This document shows positions 21,722 through 28,106 of a stretch of DNA of 29,509 nt, piece by piece. Source of the stretch: a virus. A program made the translations under genes and the position numbers. Numbering within the stretch: position 1 is the stretch's first letter; every line of letters starts with the position of its first letter. The notes under the pieces are model-generated. The model saw only the letters and a list, made by a program, of their open reading frames with translations, had not been told where the DNA came from and did not search any database. The stretch covers positions 1 through 29,509 of IMG/VR virus record IMGVR_UViG_3300030104_003770. One strand, given 5' to 3'.

Positions 21722-22876
21722 TTAATCCACCTTTAGTAATATCATATTATTATTTATTCGTCCTGTAACTTTACTAGACTTAGAGTTTATTTCACTCATA
21801 ATCTTATTTAGTACAATTGGACCACCCATTAAAACACGATCTATAAAATGATCTGTTTTAACACCAAGTTTTTTACTACCTGATGATTTGGAATCGTAAT
21901 TTTGTATAGTTGTACCTTTAACTGATAAACCAGCACGGTCTTCTTGATTATACTGTATCATTTCATTAGTCTTACTATTGAAAACCCATAACTGTTTACA
22001 ACCTATGATTTTACTAGGGTCGATTGACTTAATTCTATTTTCAGGGTCATGGTCTAAGTAGTTTAATTTAGAAACAGCCCTTGTTGCATTAATCGCTTTA
22101 GCCTTTCTTGGTTTTCTCACAGGTTTATTATTCTCCACATATCTTTCTGTATCAGTTTTTATTTTAAGTACAAAGTTATAAAAATCATCTAACTCACTTT
22201 TAGATAAATGACTATAACCTTCTTTGAGTTGTTTACATTCACCTAGTTTAACTTCTTTAAGTTCTTCAATCAAAGGTTCCCATTCATTGACGATTGAGTT
22301 CGCTACTGCTGATGAAGCTTTCTGTTCTGTTAAATATTTGTACATATCAAATGGTTCTACATCCCACATATCAATTGCACGGTCAACTTCACCTAATAGT
22401 GATTTTCCTTTATTGTTGATATTCTCTTGAACTGATACTCGTTTCTTTTTGACCACCATATCAGTATTTAATAGTTCGGGATTAAGTTCTTGTGCTGACT
22501 TATTCCAACTTCTTAATTCTTGATGAATAAATTTTTGATATCCTGATAGACCTTCTTCTTCTGGAAAGTCATTGTGTATTGGAAATTTTACACCTCTTTC
22601 TAAACCTGTGATAATGGCAGCTAATGATTGAGGTAGAAACATTCGTGCAAACTTCGGTGCATTCTTATAACCAAATTGTTTAGCATAAGAAATAATGACC
22701 TGGTTAACTTTCTTCCTGTCATACATATAATTATACCAATTGAAATACCTGTGTAAGTTACCACCTTCTTCGAAAAAGTCTACACCAGGTTCAGAACCTA
22801 TGTATTGTTCATCAAGAGTTTTAACTTGAGCTCTAGTTTTTCTAACTGATTTCTTTTTTGTCTTTTTAACTGCCAT
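21722..22876 (-). CDS. 384-aa conserved T4-like marine phage protein
   Basis: A basic start (KKTKKKSVRKTRAQVK), then an aromatic-rich block (RYFNWYNYMYDRKKVNQVII) and a long charged helical middle. The C-terminal third looks like a folded beta domain (KQLWVFNSKTNEMIQYNQED, RVLMGGPIVLNKIM). Similar proteins occur in marine T4-like phages near this position. I do not know a function. No enzyme motif is seen. Confidence 0.65.
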   Translation of the reverse strand: MAVKKTKKKSVRKTRAQVKTLDEQYIGSEPGVDFFEEGGNLHRYFNWYNYMYDRKKVNQVIISYAKQFGYKNAPKFARMFLPQSLAAIITGLERGVKFPIHNDFPEEEGLSGYQKFIHQELRSWNKSAQELNPELLNTDMVVKKKRVSVQENINNKGKSLLGEVDRAIDMWDVEPFDMYKYLTEQKASSAVANSIVNEWEPLIEELKEVKLGECKQLKEGYSHLSKSELDDFYNFVLKIKTDTERYVENNKPVRKPRKAKAINATRAVSKLNYLDHDPENRIKSIDPSKIIGCKQLWVFNSKTNEMIQYNQEDRAGLSVKGTTIQNYDSKSSGSKKLGVKTDHFIDRVLMGGPIVLNKIMSEINSKSSKVTGRINNNMILLKVD

Positions 22877-22896
22877 TTAATTATATATAATATTTT

Positions 22897-23217
22897 TTAT
22901 TTTCCGATGTGCTTTATTTCATCATTTGGTATAACTTGATACGCTCCTTTGTTATATCCTATAGCTACAGTATAGTTTTTTGATACTTCTTGTTTGTAAG
23001 AATCATCATATTTGGTTGGTGTATAACCTGTTGAAGTAAGAGAAGGATATTTCTCTCTATGTTCTTGTGCTGCTTTCATTCTATCAAGAGTTCTTTGATC
23101 AGGTTTCATTGTTGTTCTTGGTGGTGGAGTTTTTTTCTTAGTTGTCCACGCGTTTGTTTTTCTTCTTTTTCCACTTGGTCCATATCTCATTGATGAACCC
23201 AAATTTATATATGACAT
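22897..23217 (-). CDS. 106-aa basic phage protein of unknown function
   Basis: The N-terminal half is Lys/Arg/Pro/Thr-rich and probably disordered (RKTNAWTTKKKTPPPRTTMK); the C-terminal part is compact (KNYTVAIGYNKGAYQVIPND). It lies 3 nt after the SleB-type gene. Function not assigned. Confidence 0.6.
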   Translation of the reverse strand: MSYINLGSSMRYGPSGKRRKTNAWTTKKKTPPPRTTMKPDQRTLDRMKAAQEHREKYPSLTSTGYTPTKYDDSYKQEVSKNYTVAIGYNKGAYQVIPNDEIKHIGK

Positions 23218-23220
23218 AAT

Positions 23221-23796
23221 TTATTTCCTATAAAATATATGATCGTCAATTCTCGTTACCTTACTTAATGAGTTTGCCCAATAAGGATTTACTTTAGTAC
23301 TATGATAATGTGTAGCACCTTCTGTAAAGTCCATAGGTCTGTTCTCCAGGAGTTTTACAGCTAGTTCGAATGATTGTTCATATATACTCATTTCATGCTC
23401 TAAAGGGATATCTGATTTCCCATCACAATACCAACTAAATTGACAATCGTGTAAATCTATTTTACCACTAGGGTAATACTTTGCTTGTGTAACCACATTA
23501 CATATTGTATCAGGAAATCGTCTACTGTCAACCCGATTGAGAACAACCTGTCCTACAGCTAACTTACCACTCAATGATTGATTGCGTGCTTCCCAATAAA
23601 TGTTTGATGCTAAACAATGATAATCATTTGTTAGACCATATGGTGTACTTTCTAATGTGATTTGAATCTCTGTAACGATTTCGTTAGTTGATTCAATAGT
23701 TTCTTGAATTTCTTCTACTGTATCTTTAATTGAATAGTTGTAGTAGAAAACTGTTGCAACTACTGTTGCTACGAATATAGCTTGATATCTTTTCAT
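23221..23796 (-). CDS. SleB-type cell-wall hydrolase (endolysin)
   Basis: The ATG at 23796 is chosen because it forms an ATGA overlap with the holin-like gene. 191 aa: an N-terminal membrane/signal-anchor segment (about 6-20, AIFVATVVATVFYY), a helical linker, then the hydrolase_2/SleB domain. This contains E69 in IYWEARNQSLSGKLAVGQVV, the catalytic signature, plus DCQFSWYCDG and YHSTKVNPYW. It cuts peptidoglycan, probably as a lytic transglycosylase. The N-terminal anchor suggests a SAR or membrane-tethered endolysin. The lysis role is supported by the upstream membrane genes. Confidence 0.87.
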   Translation of the reverse strand: MKRYQAIFVATVVATVFYYNYSIKDTVEEIQETIESTNEIVTEIQITLESTPYGLTNDYHCLASNIYWEARNQSLSGKLAVGQVVLNRVDSRRFPDTICNVVTQAKYYPSGKIDLHDCQFSWYCDGKSDIPLEHEMSIYEQSFELAVKLLENRPMDFTEGATHYHSTKVNPYWANSLSKVTRIDDHIFYRK

Positions 23797-24083
23797 AATA
23801 TACTTTGGATTAGGTTGTTGGTTAAGAACATAAGTCCGACTCCATTTACAATAATTAATGCTCTGTCTTTCCAGAGAACAGAAACGACCAACCAACCGAA
23901 TACTCCAATAACAGATAATACTAAATCTAAATATTGAAGTTCTGGAATACCTCGTATTGACATTGCCGCCAATACAAAGCCTGAAGCCAACCACTTAATG
24001 TACCAATCCAAAGTGTACTTAGGTGTTGCTGACTTAAAAATTCTTTTTGAGTTTTCTAATTCTTTCTTTGCAAACTCCGTCAT
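23793..24083 (-). CDS. holin-like membrane protein
   Basis: The start at 24083 begins MTEFAKKELENSKRIFKSAT; the longer frame would include the upstream gene end. 96 aa with about three hydrophobic helices (28-42, 52-70, 75-94, for example DLVLSVIGVFGWLVVSVLW). It is directly upstream of and overlapping the SleB-type gene, hence the probable holin. Similar small membrane proteins occur in marine T4-like phages. GATAAATA, a late-promoter variant, lies 5 nt before its ATG. Confidence 0.7.
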   Translation of the reverse strand: MTEFAKKELENSKRIFKSATPKYTLDWYIKWLASGFVLAAMSIRGIPELQYLDLVLSVIGVFGWLVVSVLWKDRALIIVNGVGLMFLTNNLIQSIL

Positions 24084-24087
24084 GTTT

Positions 24088-24198
24088 TTATTTATCATTT
24101 GAATGACCTTCATATATAATATAATATAGACACCAAGTGATTAAAGCTACCCAGCTGAAACCACCAACTACTAAAATAATGTATTGTAAAGTGTCCAT
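24088..24198 (-). CDS. 36-aa single-TM peptide of the lysis cassette
   Basis: MDTLQYIILVVGGFSWVALI continues into a second hydrophobic stretch and a polar end (YEGHSNDK). One membrane helix. Its stop is 4 nt before the holin-like ATG, so it is the first gene of the three-gene cassette. Possible pinholin, antiholin or inner spanin part; the sequence alone does not decide. Confidence 0.6.
   Translation of the reverse strand: MDTLQYIILVVGGFSWVALITWCLYYIIYEGHSNDK
24089..24096 (-). promoter_or_regulatory. late-promoter variant abutting the holin-like gene
   Basis: GATAAATA on the minus strand, 5 nt before the ATG at 24083, overlapping the end of the 36-aa ORF. One base off the late consensus. 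Confidence 0.35.
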
Positions 24199-24213
24199 AT
24201 ATATTAAAAGGGA

Positions 24214-24314
24214 TTGAGAGAAGGAGTCAGTACACTTAGGGAAATTTCACTTGCTACAGTATATATCATTACGAAACCCAATTTACGAAATACCACTCGG
24301 GATCCCTCTCTCAA
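24214..24314 (-). other. long-range inverted repeat before the lysis cassette
   Basis: TTGAGAGA (24307-24314, minus sense) pairs with TCTCTCAA (24214-24221), enclosing about 85 nt that also hold the palindrome GGGATCCC. Then TCCCTTTTAAT follows, 16 nt before the 36-aa ORF. It may be a terminator/leader for the lysis genes. No convincing gene lies in 24199-24318. Confidence 0.35.
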
Positions 24315-24318
24315 AATT

Positions 24319-24729
24319 CTAAGCTGCCATATCTGAAATATCATGCCAAGTTGCATGACATAAGACAGCATCATCATACCCATATCTAGTATCGGTATCA
24401 TTAAAAATCCTAATTGCGTAGTCAGCAGCAAGTGAATCACACAATCCTTTACCACCAACATTCCAGATAATCTTTTCATAATCATCACCAAAATTCCTTG
24501 AGTAATGCCAATCATATAAAGAGAAAGTACCTCTTTCAGTATTTTCTGTTATATCATCATGATACTCATAATCAATCACAAACTCTGTTGTGATATTGTC
24601 ACCTTTACCTTCGAACGCTGGCTTTCCGAACATTTCTTTCAAATCAGCAAACGAAGCGTTTATGGTTCCTTGTCTAGAACCTCCCGCTGTACCAGATGTA
24701 CAGGGAATAAATAATATTGATTTCATCAT
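24319..24729 (-). CDS. 136-aa conserved phage protein
   Basis: Blocks FADLKEMFGKPAFEGKGDNI, FVIDYEYHDD, GTFSLYDWHYSRNFGDDYEK and IIWNVGGKG are well formed and of a type seen in T4-like phages, with a globular alpha/beta look. The C-terminal DAVLCHATWHDISDMAA is polar. GAGGTAAG precedes the two ATGs by 6 nt. The repeat element copy B ends 26 nt upstream. Function unknown. Confidence 0.7.
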   Translation of the reverse strand: MMKSILFIPCTSGTAGGSRQGTINASFADLKEMFGKPAFEGKGDNITTEFVIDYEYHDDITENTERGTFSLYDWHYSRNFGDDYEKIIWNVGGKGLCDSLAADYAIRIFNDTDTRYGYDDAVLCHATWHDISDMAA

Positions 24730-24989
24730 ATACTTACCTCATTAATTAAACTACTAAAAATGAATTGAGACTGATGCTCCTCTGAAACGCGGATTGACTT
24801 ACACAATCTCAATTCATTGAAATTCAAACCTAGACCGAGTGACCCTCTCGCAGGTGTCCAATCTAGGAATGGTATCAAACCAACTTTGTCTACCTCACCC
24901 ATCACGAATGAGTTCTCGGTTCCATGTCTAAGCTGGATAGCTAGTGAAGCTACGACTTGTTTGGTTAATTTCACGATACTTTTAATCAT
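24726..24989 (-). CDS. 87-aa small phage protein, 3' end formed by the repeat element
   Basis: The start MIKSIVKLTKQVVASLAIQL is amphipathic or membrane-seeking; the middle (FVMGEVDKVGLIPFLDWTPA, RGSLGLGLNFN) looks conserved. From about residue 58 the frame runs through repeat copy B and ends in unrelated-looking sequence (HQSQFIFSSLINEVSI). The natural protein may have ended near NFN before the element arrived. The ATG lies 7 nt after a -10 box, so the mRNA is leaderless. Confidence 0.6.
   Translation of the reverse strand: MIKSIVKLTKQVVASLAIQLRHGTENSFVMGEVDKVGLIPFLDWTPARGSLGLGLNFNELRLCKSIRVSEEHQSQFIFSSLINEVSI
24755..24817 (-). repeat. 63-nt repeated hairpin element, copy B
   Basis: One base differs from copy A (plus strand G at 24784 versus A at 20740; in the loop). 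The 11-bp inverted repeat (24760-24770 and 24807-24817) is intact. This copy is inside the 3' end of the 87-aa frame and 26 nt upstream of the 136-aa gene. It has no promoter of its own like copy A. Confidence 0.8.
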
Positions 24990-24996
24990 TGTTACT

Positions 24997-25026
24997 ATTA
25001 TACAAAAAGGGTACCAGCGGTTACAA
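24997..25026 (-). promoter_or_regulatory. conserved-spacer early-type promoter (copy 2)
   Basis: TTGTAA, spacer CCGCTGGTACCCTTTTTG (18 nt), TATAAT, then 7 nt to the ATG at 24989. The -35 box overlaps the stop of the upstream 110-aa gene. Confidence 0.72.
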
Positions 25027-25353
25027 GCACATTGGTAAATACCCTATTTTAACTTTTTTAAACTTTCTTCTACTTTTACTGAATGTACCAGGTCTTCCAA
25101 ATTCAACCCAATGTTCTCTATCAATGTTATTTCTAACAAAGTACCCACATAAGTTACCACCACCATTGAGAACATAAGTATGACTAGGTACTTTGAATTC
25201 TACCTTATCCCATACTGTTACTTCTTCGATACATTCAAAATTATCAAAATCTGTTATCGGTGGATACTTACGACCTTTTGAATACCAACCTTTCTCCCAT
25301 TTAGGGTGAGGATTGGTATCACTATAAACTATTGGTCTTTGGAAATTTATCAT
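25021..25353 (-). CDS. 110-aa phage protein of unknown function
   Basis: The ATG at 25353 is in an ATGA overlap with the stop of the 141-aa gene. Polar, aromatic and basic (HPKWEKGWYSKGRKYPPITD), with a compact middle (VWDKVEFKVPSHTYVLNGGG) and a basic end (KSRRKFKKVKIGYLPMCL). Three Cys, no metal motif. No family recognised. Confidence 0.6.
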   Translation of the reverse strand: MINFQRPIVYSDTNPHPKWEKGWYSKGRKYPPITDFDNFECIEEVTVWDKVEFKVPSHTYVLNGGGNLCGYFVRNNIDREHWVEFGRPGTFSKSRRKFKKVKIGYLPMCL

Positions 25354-25775
25354 AGATAATTCGGACCTGTCCATTGAACTTTGTAATCTTCCATGAAGAT
25401 GTTACCTCTTGGAGCATTGAGTGCTGGAGTTGCCCAACCAGCTGATTTAAGTAAGTCACCTTCTTTGAAGACAACTTTTGCAGGACCAGTTTTTCTTTTA
25501 CTGTCCACTTCGAAATCTGTTTTAGCAATGAAACCCCATACTGAAGCGGAACTTCCGAAAGCACCATTTACTAATCTAAGATATTTACGACCACTAGTGT
25601 CATAACCAAAGTTCTGTTTGAACTCTGTAAACATTGAATGTTCAACTTCACCATCTCTTGGTTTCATGAACTGACCATATGATTCAAAAATTCTTTGTTC
25701 TAACTCACCAAGAGCATTAAGAAATTCATCATCAAATCCTTTCAAATCTTTTAACTTAACATAATTTTTCGACAT
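25350..25775 (-). CDS. 141-aa phage protein of unknown function
   Basis: A helical N-terminus (LKGFDDEFLNALGELEQRIF, ESYGQFMKPRDGEVEHSMF) and a beta-like C-terminal half (KYLRLVNGAFGSSASVWGFI, KVVFKEGDLLKSAGWATPAL). It looks like a globular protein, unassigned. The ATG shares one base with the upstream stop, so it is coupled. Confidence 0.6.
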   Translation of the reverse strand: MSKNYVKLKDLKGFDDEFLNALGELEQRIFESYGQFMKPRDGEVEHSMFTEFKQNFGYDTSGRKYLRLVNGAFGSSASVWGFIAKTDFEVDSKRKTGPAKVVFKEGDLLKSAGWATPALNAPRGNIFMEDYKVQWTGPNYL

Positions 25776-26080
25776 TACGCTGCCTCCCTTTTATTCCTAA
25801 TTATTTGTCTTATCTCACTAGCGAATGACCAACCATTGTAGTCACCACCACATTCGATACCAAAGTCTCTATCGTTCACTACTAGTTTATAGTATTTTGA
25901 ACCATCCATCATTTCGTATCTTTTACCATTCTCAACTTTAGATGTAATCCAAAATTTATTATAAGTACCTTGAACAGGTAACAATTTCCAACCTAGACTT
26001 TTCACAAAAGTCACAATCTTATTCTTATCATAAGAACCCTCTTTCTCAGATGGGATTTTTAGTATTACATTATATTTCAT
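25775..26080 (-). CDS. 101-aa phage protein of unknown function
   Basis: The ATG at 26080 is chosen over one at 26107 because TTAGAGG lies 6 nt upstream and because it follows the promoter by a normal leader of about 22 nt. Alpha/beta look: KYNVILKIPSEKEGSYDKNK, IVTFVKSLGWKLLPVQGTYN, YYKLVVNDRDFGIECGGDYN. First gene of a three-gene set. Function unknown. Confidence 0.62.
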   Translation of the reverse strand: MKYNVILKIPSEKEGSYDKNKIVTFVKSLGWKLLPVQGTYNKFWITSKVENGKRYEMMDGSKYYKLVVNDRDFGIECGGDYNGWSFASEIRQIIRNKREAA

Positions 26081-26109
26081 ATTTACCTCTAAATTTTTAC
26101 TATACACAT

Positions 26110-26139
26110 ATTATACAAAAAGTGTACCCGCGGTTACAA
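26110..26139 (-). promoter_or_regulatory. conserved-spacer early-type promoter (copy 3)
   Basis: TTGTAA, spacer CCGCGGGTACACTTTTTG (18 nt), TATAAT. Drives the 101/141/110-aa gene set. Confidence 0.72.
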
Positions 26140-26142
26140 GTA

Positions 26143-26265
26143 TTAAGATATAACCCAGGATACAGTTTGAATTAAACCAAATATAACAACCCAAGGGAAT
26201 GTCATACCGACAGTTGGACTTGTAAAGAACCAAACATCTAGTTTTCGTAAGTAATTTTTCATCAT
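26143..26265 (-). CDS. 40-aa membrane protein on a leaderless mRNA
   Basis: The ATG at 26265 is chosen because the -10 box ends 6 nt before it; longer frames would start inside or upstream of the promoter. MMKNYLRKLDVWFFTSPTVG is followed by one membrane segment (MTFPWVVIFGLIQTVSWVIS). No Shine-Dalgarno sequence is possible. Function unknown. Confidence 0.55.
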   Translation of the reverse strand: MMKNYLRKLDVWFFTSPTVGMTFPWVVIFGLIQTVSWVIS

Positions 26266-26271
26266 GTACAT

Positions 26272-26301
26272 ATTATACAAAAAGGGTACCCGCGGTTTCA
26301 A
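26272..26301 (-). promoter_or_regulatory. conserved-spacer early-type promoter (copy 4)
   Basis: TTGAAA, spacer CCGCGGGTACCCTTTTTG (18 nt), TATAAT, 6 nt to ATGATG. The sequence after the -10 box (ATGTACATGATGAAAAAT) is almost the same as after copy 5. Confidence 0.7.
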
Positions 26302-26313
26302 TAAATAAGTAAT

Positions 26314-26481
26314 ATGAGAAGACTCTGGACAATCTGGAAACACGCTCTAGGTTCGTATAGTGAACAAGACGGATATGACCCTAGAAACGACAATGTAATC
26401 ACAATCATAAGAACATTCATAGTAGTGTCTAATCTTCTATGTGCTTATATAATCATGATAAACATAGTAAGTAAATGGTAG
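26314..26481 (+). CDS. 55-aa small membrane protein
   Basis: MRRLWTIWKHALGSYSEQDG is a well-known start among marine T4-like phages; a membrane helix follows (VITIIRTFIVVSNLLCAYII). It begins the plus-strand cluster. AATAAATA lies 6 nt before the ATG, a weak late-promoter match. The opposite-strand frame at 26453-26650 is its shadow. Function unknown. Confidence 0.7.
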   Translation: MRRLWTIWKHALGSYSEQDGYDPRNDNVITIIRTFIVVSNLLCAYIIMINIVSKW

Positions 26482-26639
26482 AAAGTAGAGAAAGAAATCT
26501 AAAACTGTTTACTCTTACAGAGGAACAACTCATACTAAAAGAAAAACGGCTTATCAAAGATAGAGAAAGAAATCTAAGAATGGTACTAGCTAAAGATATC
26601 GAAGAAGAAGAATTTAGATATATACTAGGTAGAAGATGA
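26475..26639 (+). CDS. 54-aa charged helical protein
   Basis: The ATG overlaps the end of the 55-aa gene by 7 nt. It has an internal repeat: SRERNLK near 4-10 and DRERNLR near 29-35 (DNA AGAGAAAGAAATCTAA twice). Highly charged and helical, ending EEEEFRYILGRR. No family recognised. Confidence 0.55.
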   Translation: MVESRERNLKLFTLTEEQLILKEKRLIKDRERNLRMVLAKDIEEEEFRYILGRR

Positions 26640-26698
26640 CAATAGAACAAATACTAGTACTAATCGTAGTTCTAATAACTATATGGGGATTATCATGA
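26636..26698 (+). CDS. 20-aa membrane peptide
   Basis: ATGA overlaps with both neighbours (stop of the 54-aa gene and start of the next gene) and a sequence that is a single membrane helix, MTIEQILVLIVVLITIWGLS. The double coupling argues for real translation despite the size. Confidence 0.5.
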   Translation: MTIEQILVLIVVLITIWGLS

Positions 26699-27087
26699 AA
26701 ACAATCATAACAACAATACTATTACTATTACCACTAGTCGCACACTCTGGTTTTGAAACTTGGGAACAAAAAGATAAGAATCTATGGTATACATACATGG
26801 CACTTAATGTAATAGATACAGCTCAAACATTTGACCTTATAGAGAAACAAAGAGACCCTTACTATCTACATAAGAACAATCTTATAGAGACAAATCCAAT
26901 ACTAGGTAGAAACCCAAGTAAGAAAGATTTAATTATACTTAAAACAGTAATGACAGGATTAGCATATCATATACTAGATAAGAACCCAAATGAAAGAACA
27001 CTTACATTAGGTATCATGAATGGTATCTATCTTAATACAGTATACAATAACTATGAGATAGGATTAAAGTTTAACTTCCATTTCTGA
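26695..27087 (+). CDS. 130-aa secreted or membrane phage protein
   Basis: The ATG at 26695 overlaps the previous stop (ATGA) and gives a clean signal peptide (MKTIITTILLLLPLVAHSG). A longer frame starts 12 nt earlier. The mature part carries WYTYMALNVIDTAQTFDLIE, NPILGRNPSKKDLIILKTVM and TLGIMNGIYLNTVYNNYEIG, a pattern seen in periplasmic or membrane proteins of marine T4-like phages. The terminal FNFHF resembles an outer-membrane end. Possibly part of a lysis or envelope system with the three genes before it. Confidence 0.68.
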   Translation: MKTIITTILLLLPLVAHSGFETWEQKDKNLWYTYMALNVIDTAQTFDLIEKQRDPYYLHKNNLIETNPILGRNPSKKDLIILKTVMTGLAYHILDKNPNERTLTLGIMNGIYLNTVYNNYEIGLKFNFHF

Positions 27088-27263
27088 AAATTGGTTTTCA
27101 CCCAAAAAAATATAGAAAAAAAAATTTTTAAATAACGGTTTTGAAATCCGTTTAGATCTCCTTGAACCACCAGGTTGCCATAAACCCTAGTATCGATATG
27201 AGATTTTCTGAGTCTCCACCTACCCCCCTCTTTATATACACGAAATTATATACACGAAAAAAC
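27088..27263 (+). other. intergenic region with hairpins and a 14-nt tandem repeat
   Basis: No convincing gene. TGAAAA-TTGG-TTTTCA (27085-27100) forms a hairpin at the stop codon of the 130-aa gene. AACGG/CCGTT forms another near 27134-27153. A C-rich tract lies at 27221-27229. TTATATACACGAAA is repeated exactly in tandem at 27232-27245 and 27246-27259, right before the -35 box of promoter copy 5. Confidence 0.55.
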
Positions 27264-27293
27264 TTGATAGCGCTGGTACCCTTTTGATATACT
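27264..27293 (+). promoter_or_regulatory. conserved-spacer early-type promoter (copy 5, plus strand)
   Basis: TTGATA, spacer GCGCTGGTACCCTTTTGA (18 nt), TATACT, then 9 nt to the ATG at 27303. The only plus-strand member of the family. Confidence 0.68.
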
Positions 27294-27302
27294 ATGTACA
27301 TA

Positions 27303-27506
27303 ATGAAAAATACAGAAAACAACAAGACTTACGGAATCAAACTTGAACATATAGCAACACGCATTCCTGAGATAATTAATATCTCTGAATGTCAATACTT
27401 TCTATATAGTGAAGGCCATGATAACGATGCAATGAATCATATAGAGAAAGTCAAAGGGCCTGAATGGGAACTTGATTTCTTTTATGAAGGCTTAGTAGTT
27501 AATTAA
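27303..27506 (+). CDS. 67-aa small phage protein, near-leaderless
   Basis: The ATG at 27303 is preferred over 27294 because the latter lies before the expected +1. MKNTENNKTYGIKLEHIATR, then NISECQYFLYSEGHDND and an acidic end. Soluble, one Cys, no family recognised. An early-type promoter is directly upstream and a hairpin follows. Confidence 0.6.
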   Translation: MKNTENNKTYGIKLEHIATRIPEIINISECQYFLYSEGHDNDAMNHIEKVKGPEWELDFFYEGLVVN

Positions 27507-27523
27507 AACAGTTTAGATATAAG

Positions 27524-27550
27524 CTTCCCCTAGTGTTCGTCCCGGGGAGG
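27524..27550. terminator. hairpin between convergent genes
   Basis: CTTCCCC pairs with GGGGAGG (one wobble) around 13 nt. It abuts the stop of the GIY-YIG gene. No T run, so it may stabilise ends or act with a host factor. Confidence 0.35.
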
Positions 27551-27973
27551 CTATTGTCGTGCTTGATAGCCTTTCTCTGTTAATACGAATGTATCTTTAG
27601 AATGTCGCGGCGCCCATACGACTGGAGTAAACTCTGATAAGTATTTAAGTCTTAGTCTTATGTGTATCATATCATTTAAACATAGACTGTCATGCCTACA
27701 TTGCCATTGTAGTAGAAACTCTTGTATCTTAGCTTCGTTTCTATTGGGAGACTGAAGTATTACTTCTTTCTGAAGTGTTTCGTTATTCTCTATTGCTTCT
27801 TTGACTATACTACTAGAGCCGTAGTACTTCTCGAACTGTTTCTCTGTCTTACAACTATAGCCTATATAGTAGCGGCCGTCTGGCATGTAAGTACAGTAAA
27901 CTCTATGAAGCTTTGGAGAACTCTTAGACTTTTTTCTTTTTGTTTTCACTAGGGACTTCACTTCTTCGTTCAC
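27551..27973 (-). CDS. GIY-YIG family endonuclease
   Basis: A 140-aa protein with V25-Y26-C27 and Y36-I37-G38 in RVYCTYMPDGRYYIGYS, the GIY-YIG core with the first motif degenerate, followed by KYYGSSS, which recalls T4 Seg-type nucleases. A basic N-terminus (KTKRKKSKSSPKLHR) could bind DNA. The Glu of NRNEAKIQEFLLQ is the expected catalytic acid. The start is GTG at 27973; no ATG is available before the domain. It may act as a homing or host-DNA nuclease. It overlaps the upstream 60-aa gene by 50 nt. Confidence 0.72.
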   Translation of the reverse strand: MNEEVKSLVKTKRKKSKSSPKLHRVYCTYMPDGRYYIGYSCKTEKQFEKYYGSSSIVKEAIENNETLQKEVILQSPNRNEAKIQEFLLQWQCRHDSLCLNDMIHIRLRLKYLSEFTPVVWAPRHSKDTFVLTEKGYQARQ

Positions 27974-28106
27974 GCGTCGTTTTATAGGAGTTTCTATGTG
28001 TTCTCTTTGTGTTTACAGACATTAGTTTACCCTTAGAGAGTACTAGTATCAGCCATAGCCATAGAGAAGACACTATAAGTACTATGAGAATGTCTTCAAA
28101 CCACAT
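27924..28106 (-). CDS. 60-aa single-TM protein with basic tail
   Basis: An N-terminal membrane helix (about 5-24, DILIVLIVSSLWLWLILVLS) then a basic cytoplasmic-type tail (KRTHRNSYKTTRERRSE ... KKKKV). The ATG shares one base with the stop of the ribbon-helix-helix gene. Function unknown. Confidence 0.6.
   Translation of the reverse strand: MWFEDILIVLIVSSLWLWLILVLSKGKLMSVNTKRTHRNSYKTTRERRSEVPSENKKKKV

Noticed and set aside
24204-24515. Minus-strand 103-aa hydrophobic frame
   Set aside because: Out-of-frame shadow of the 136-aa gene at 24319-24729; the remaining 3' part is the inverted-repeat region.
24817-25177. Plus-strand frames around 24817-25038 and 24989-25177
   Set aside because: Antisense to the 87-aa and 110-aa minus genes and the promoter; no own signals.
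26453-26650. Minus-strand Ser/Leu-rich 65-aa frame
   Set aside because: Shadow of the overlapping plus genes of 55, 54 and 20 aa.
27208-27300. Plus-strand 29-aa frame starting MRFSESPPTP
   Set aside because: It runs through the tandem repeat and the promoter, and lacks a Shine-Dalgarno sequence.
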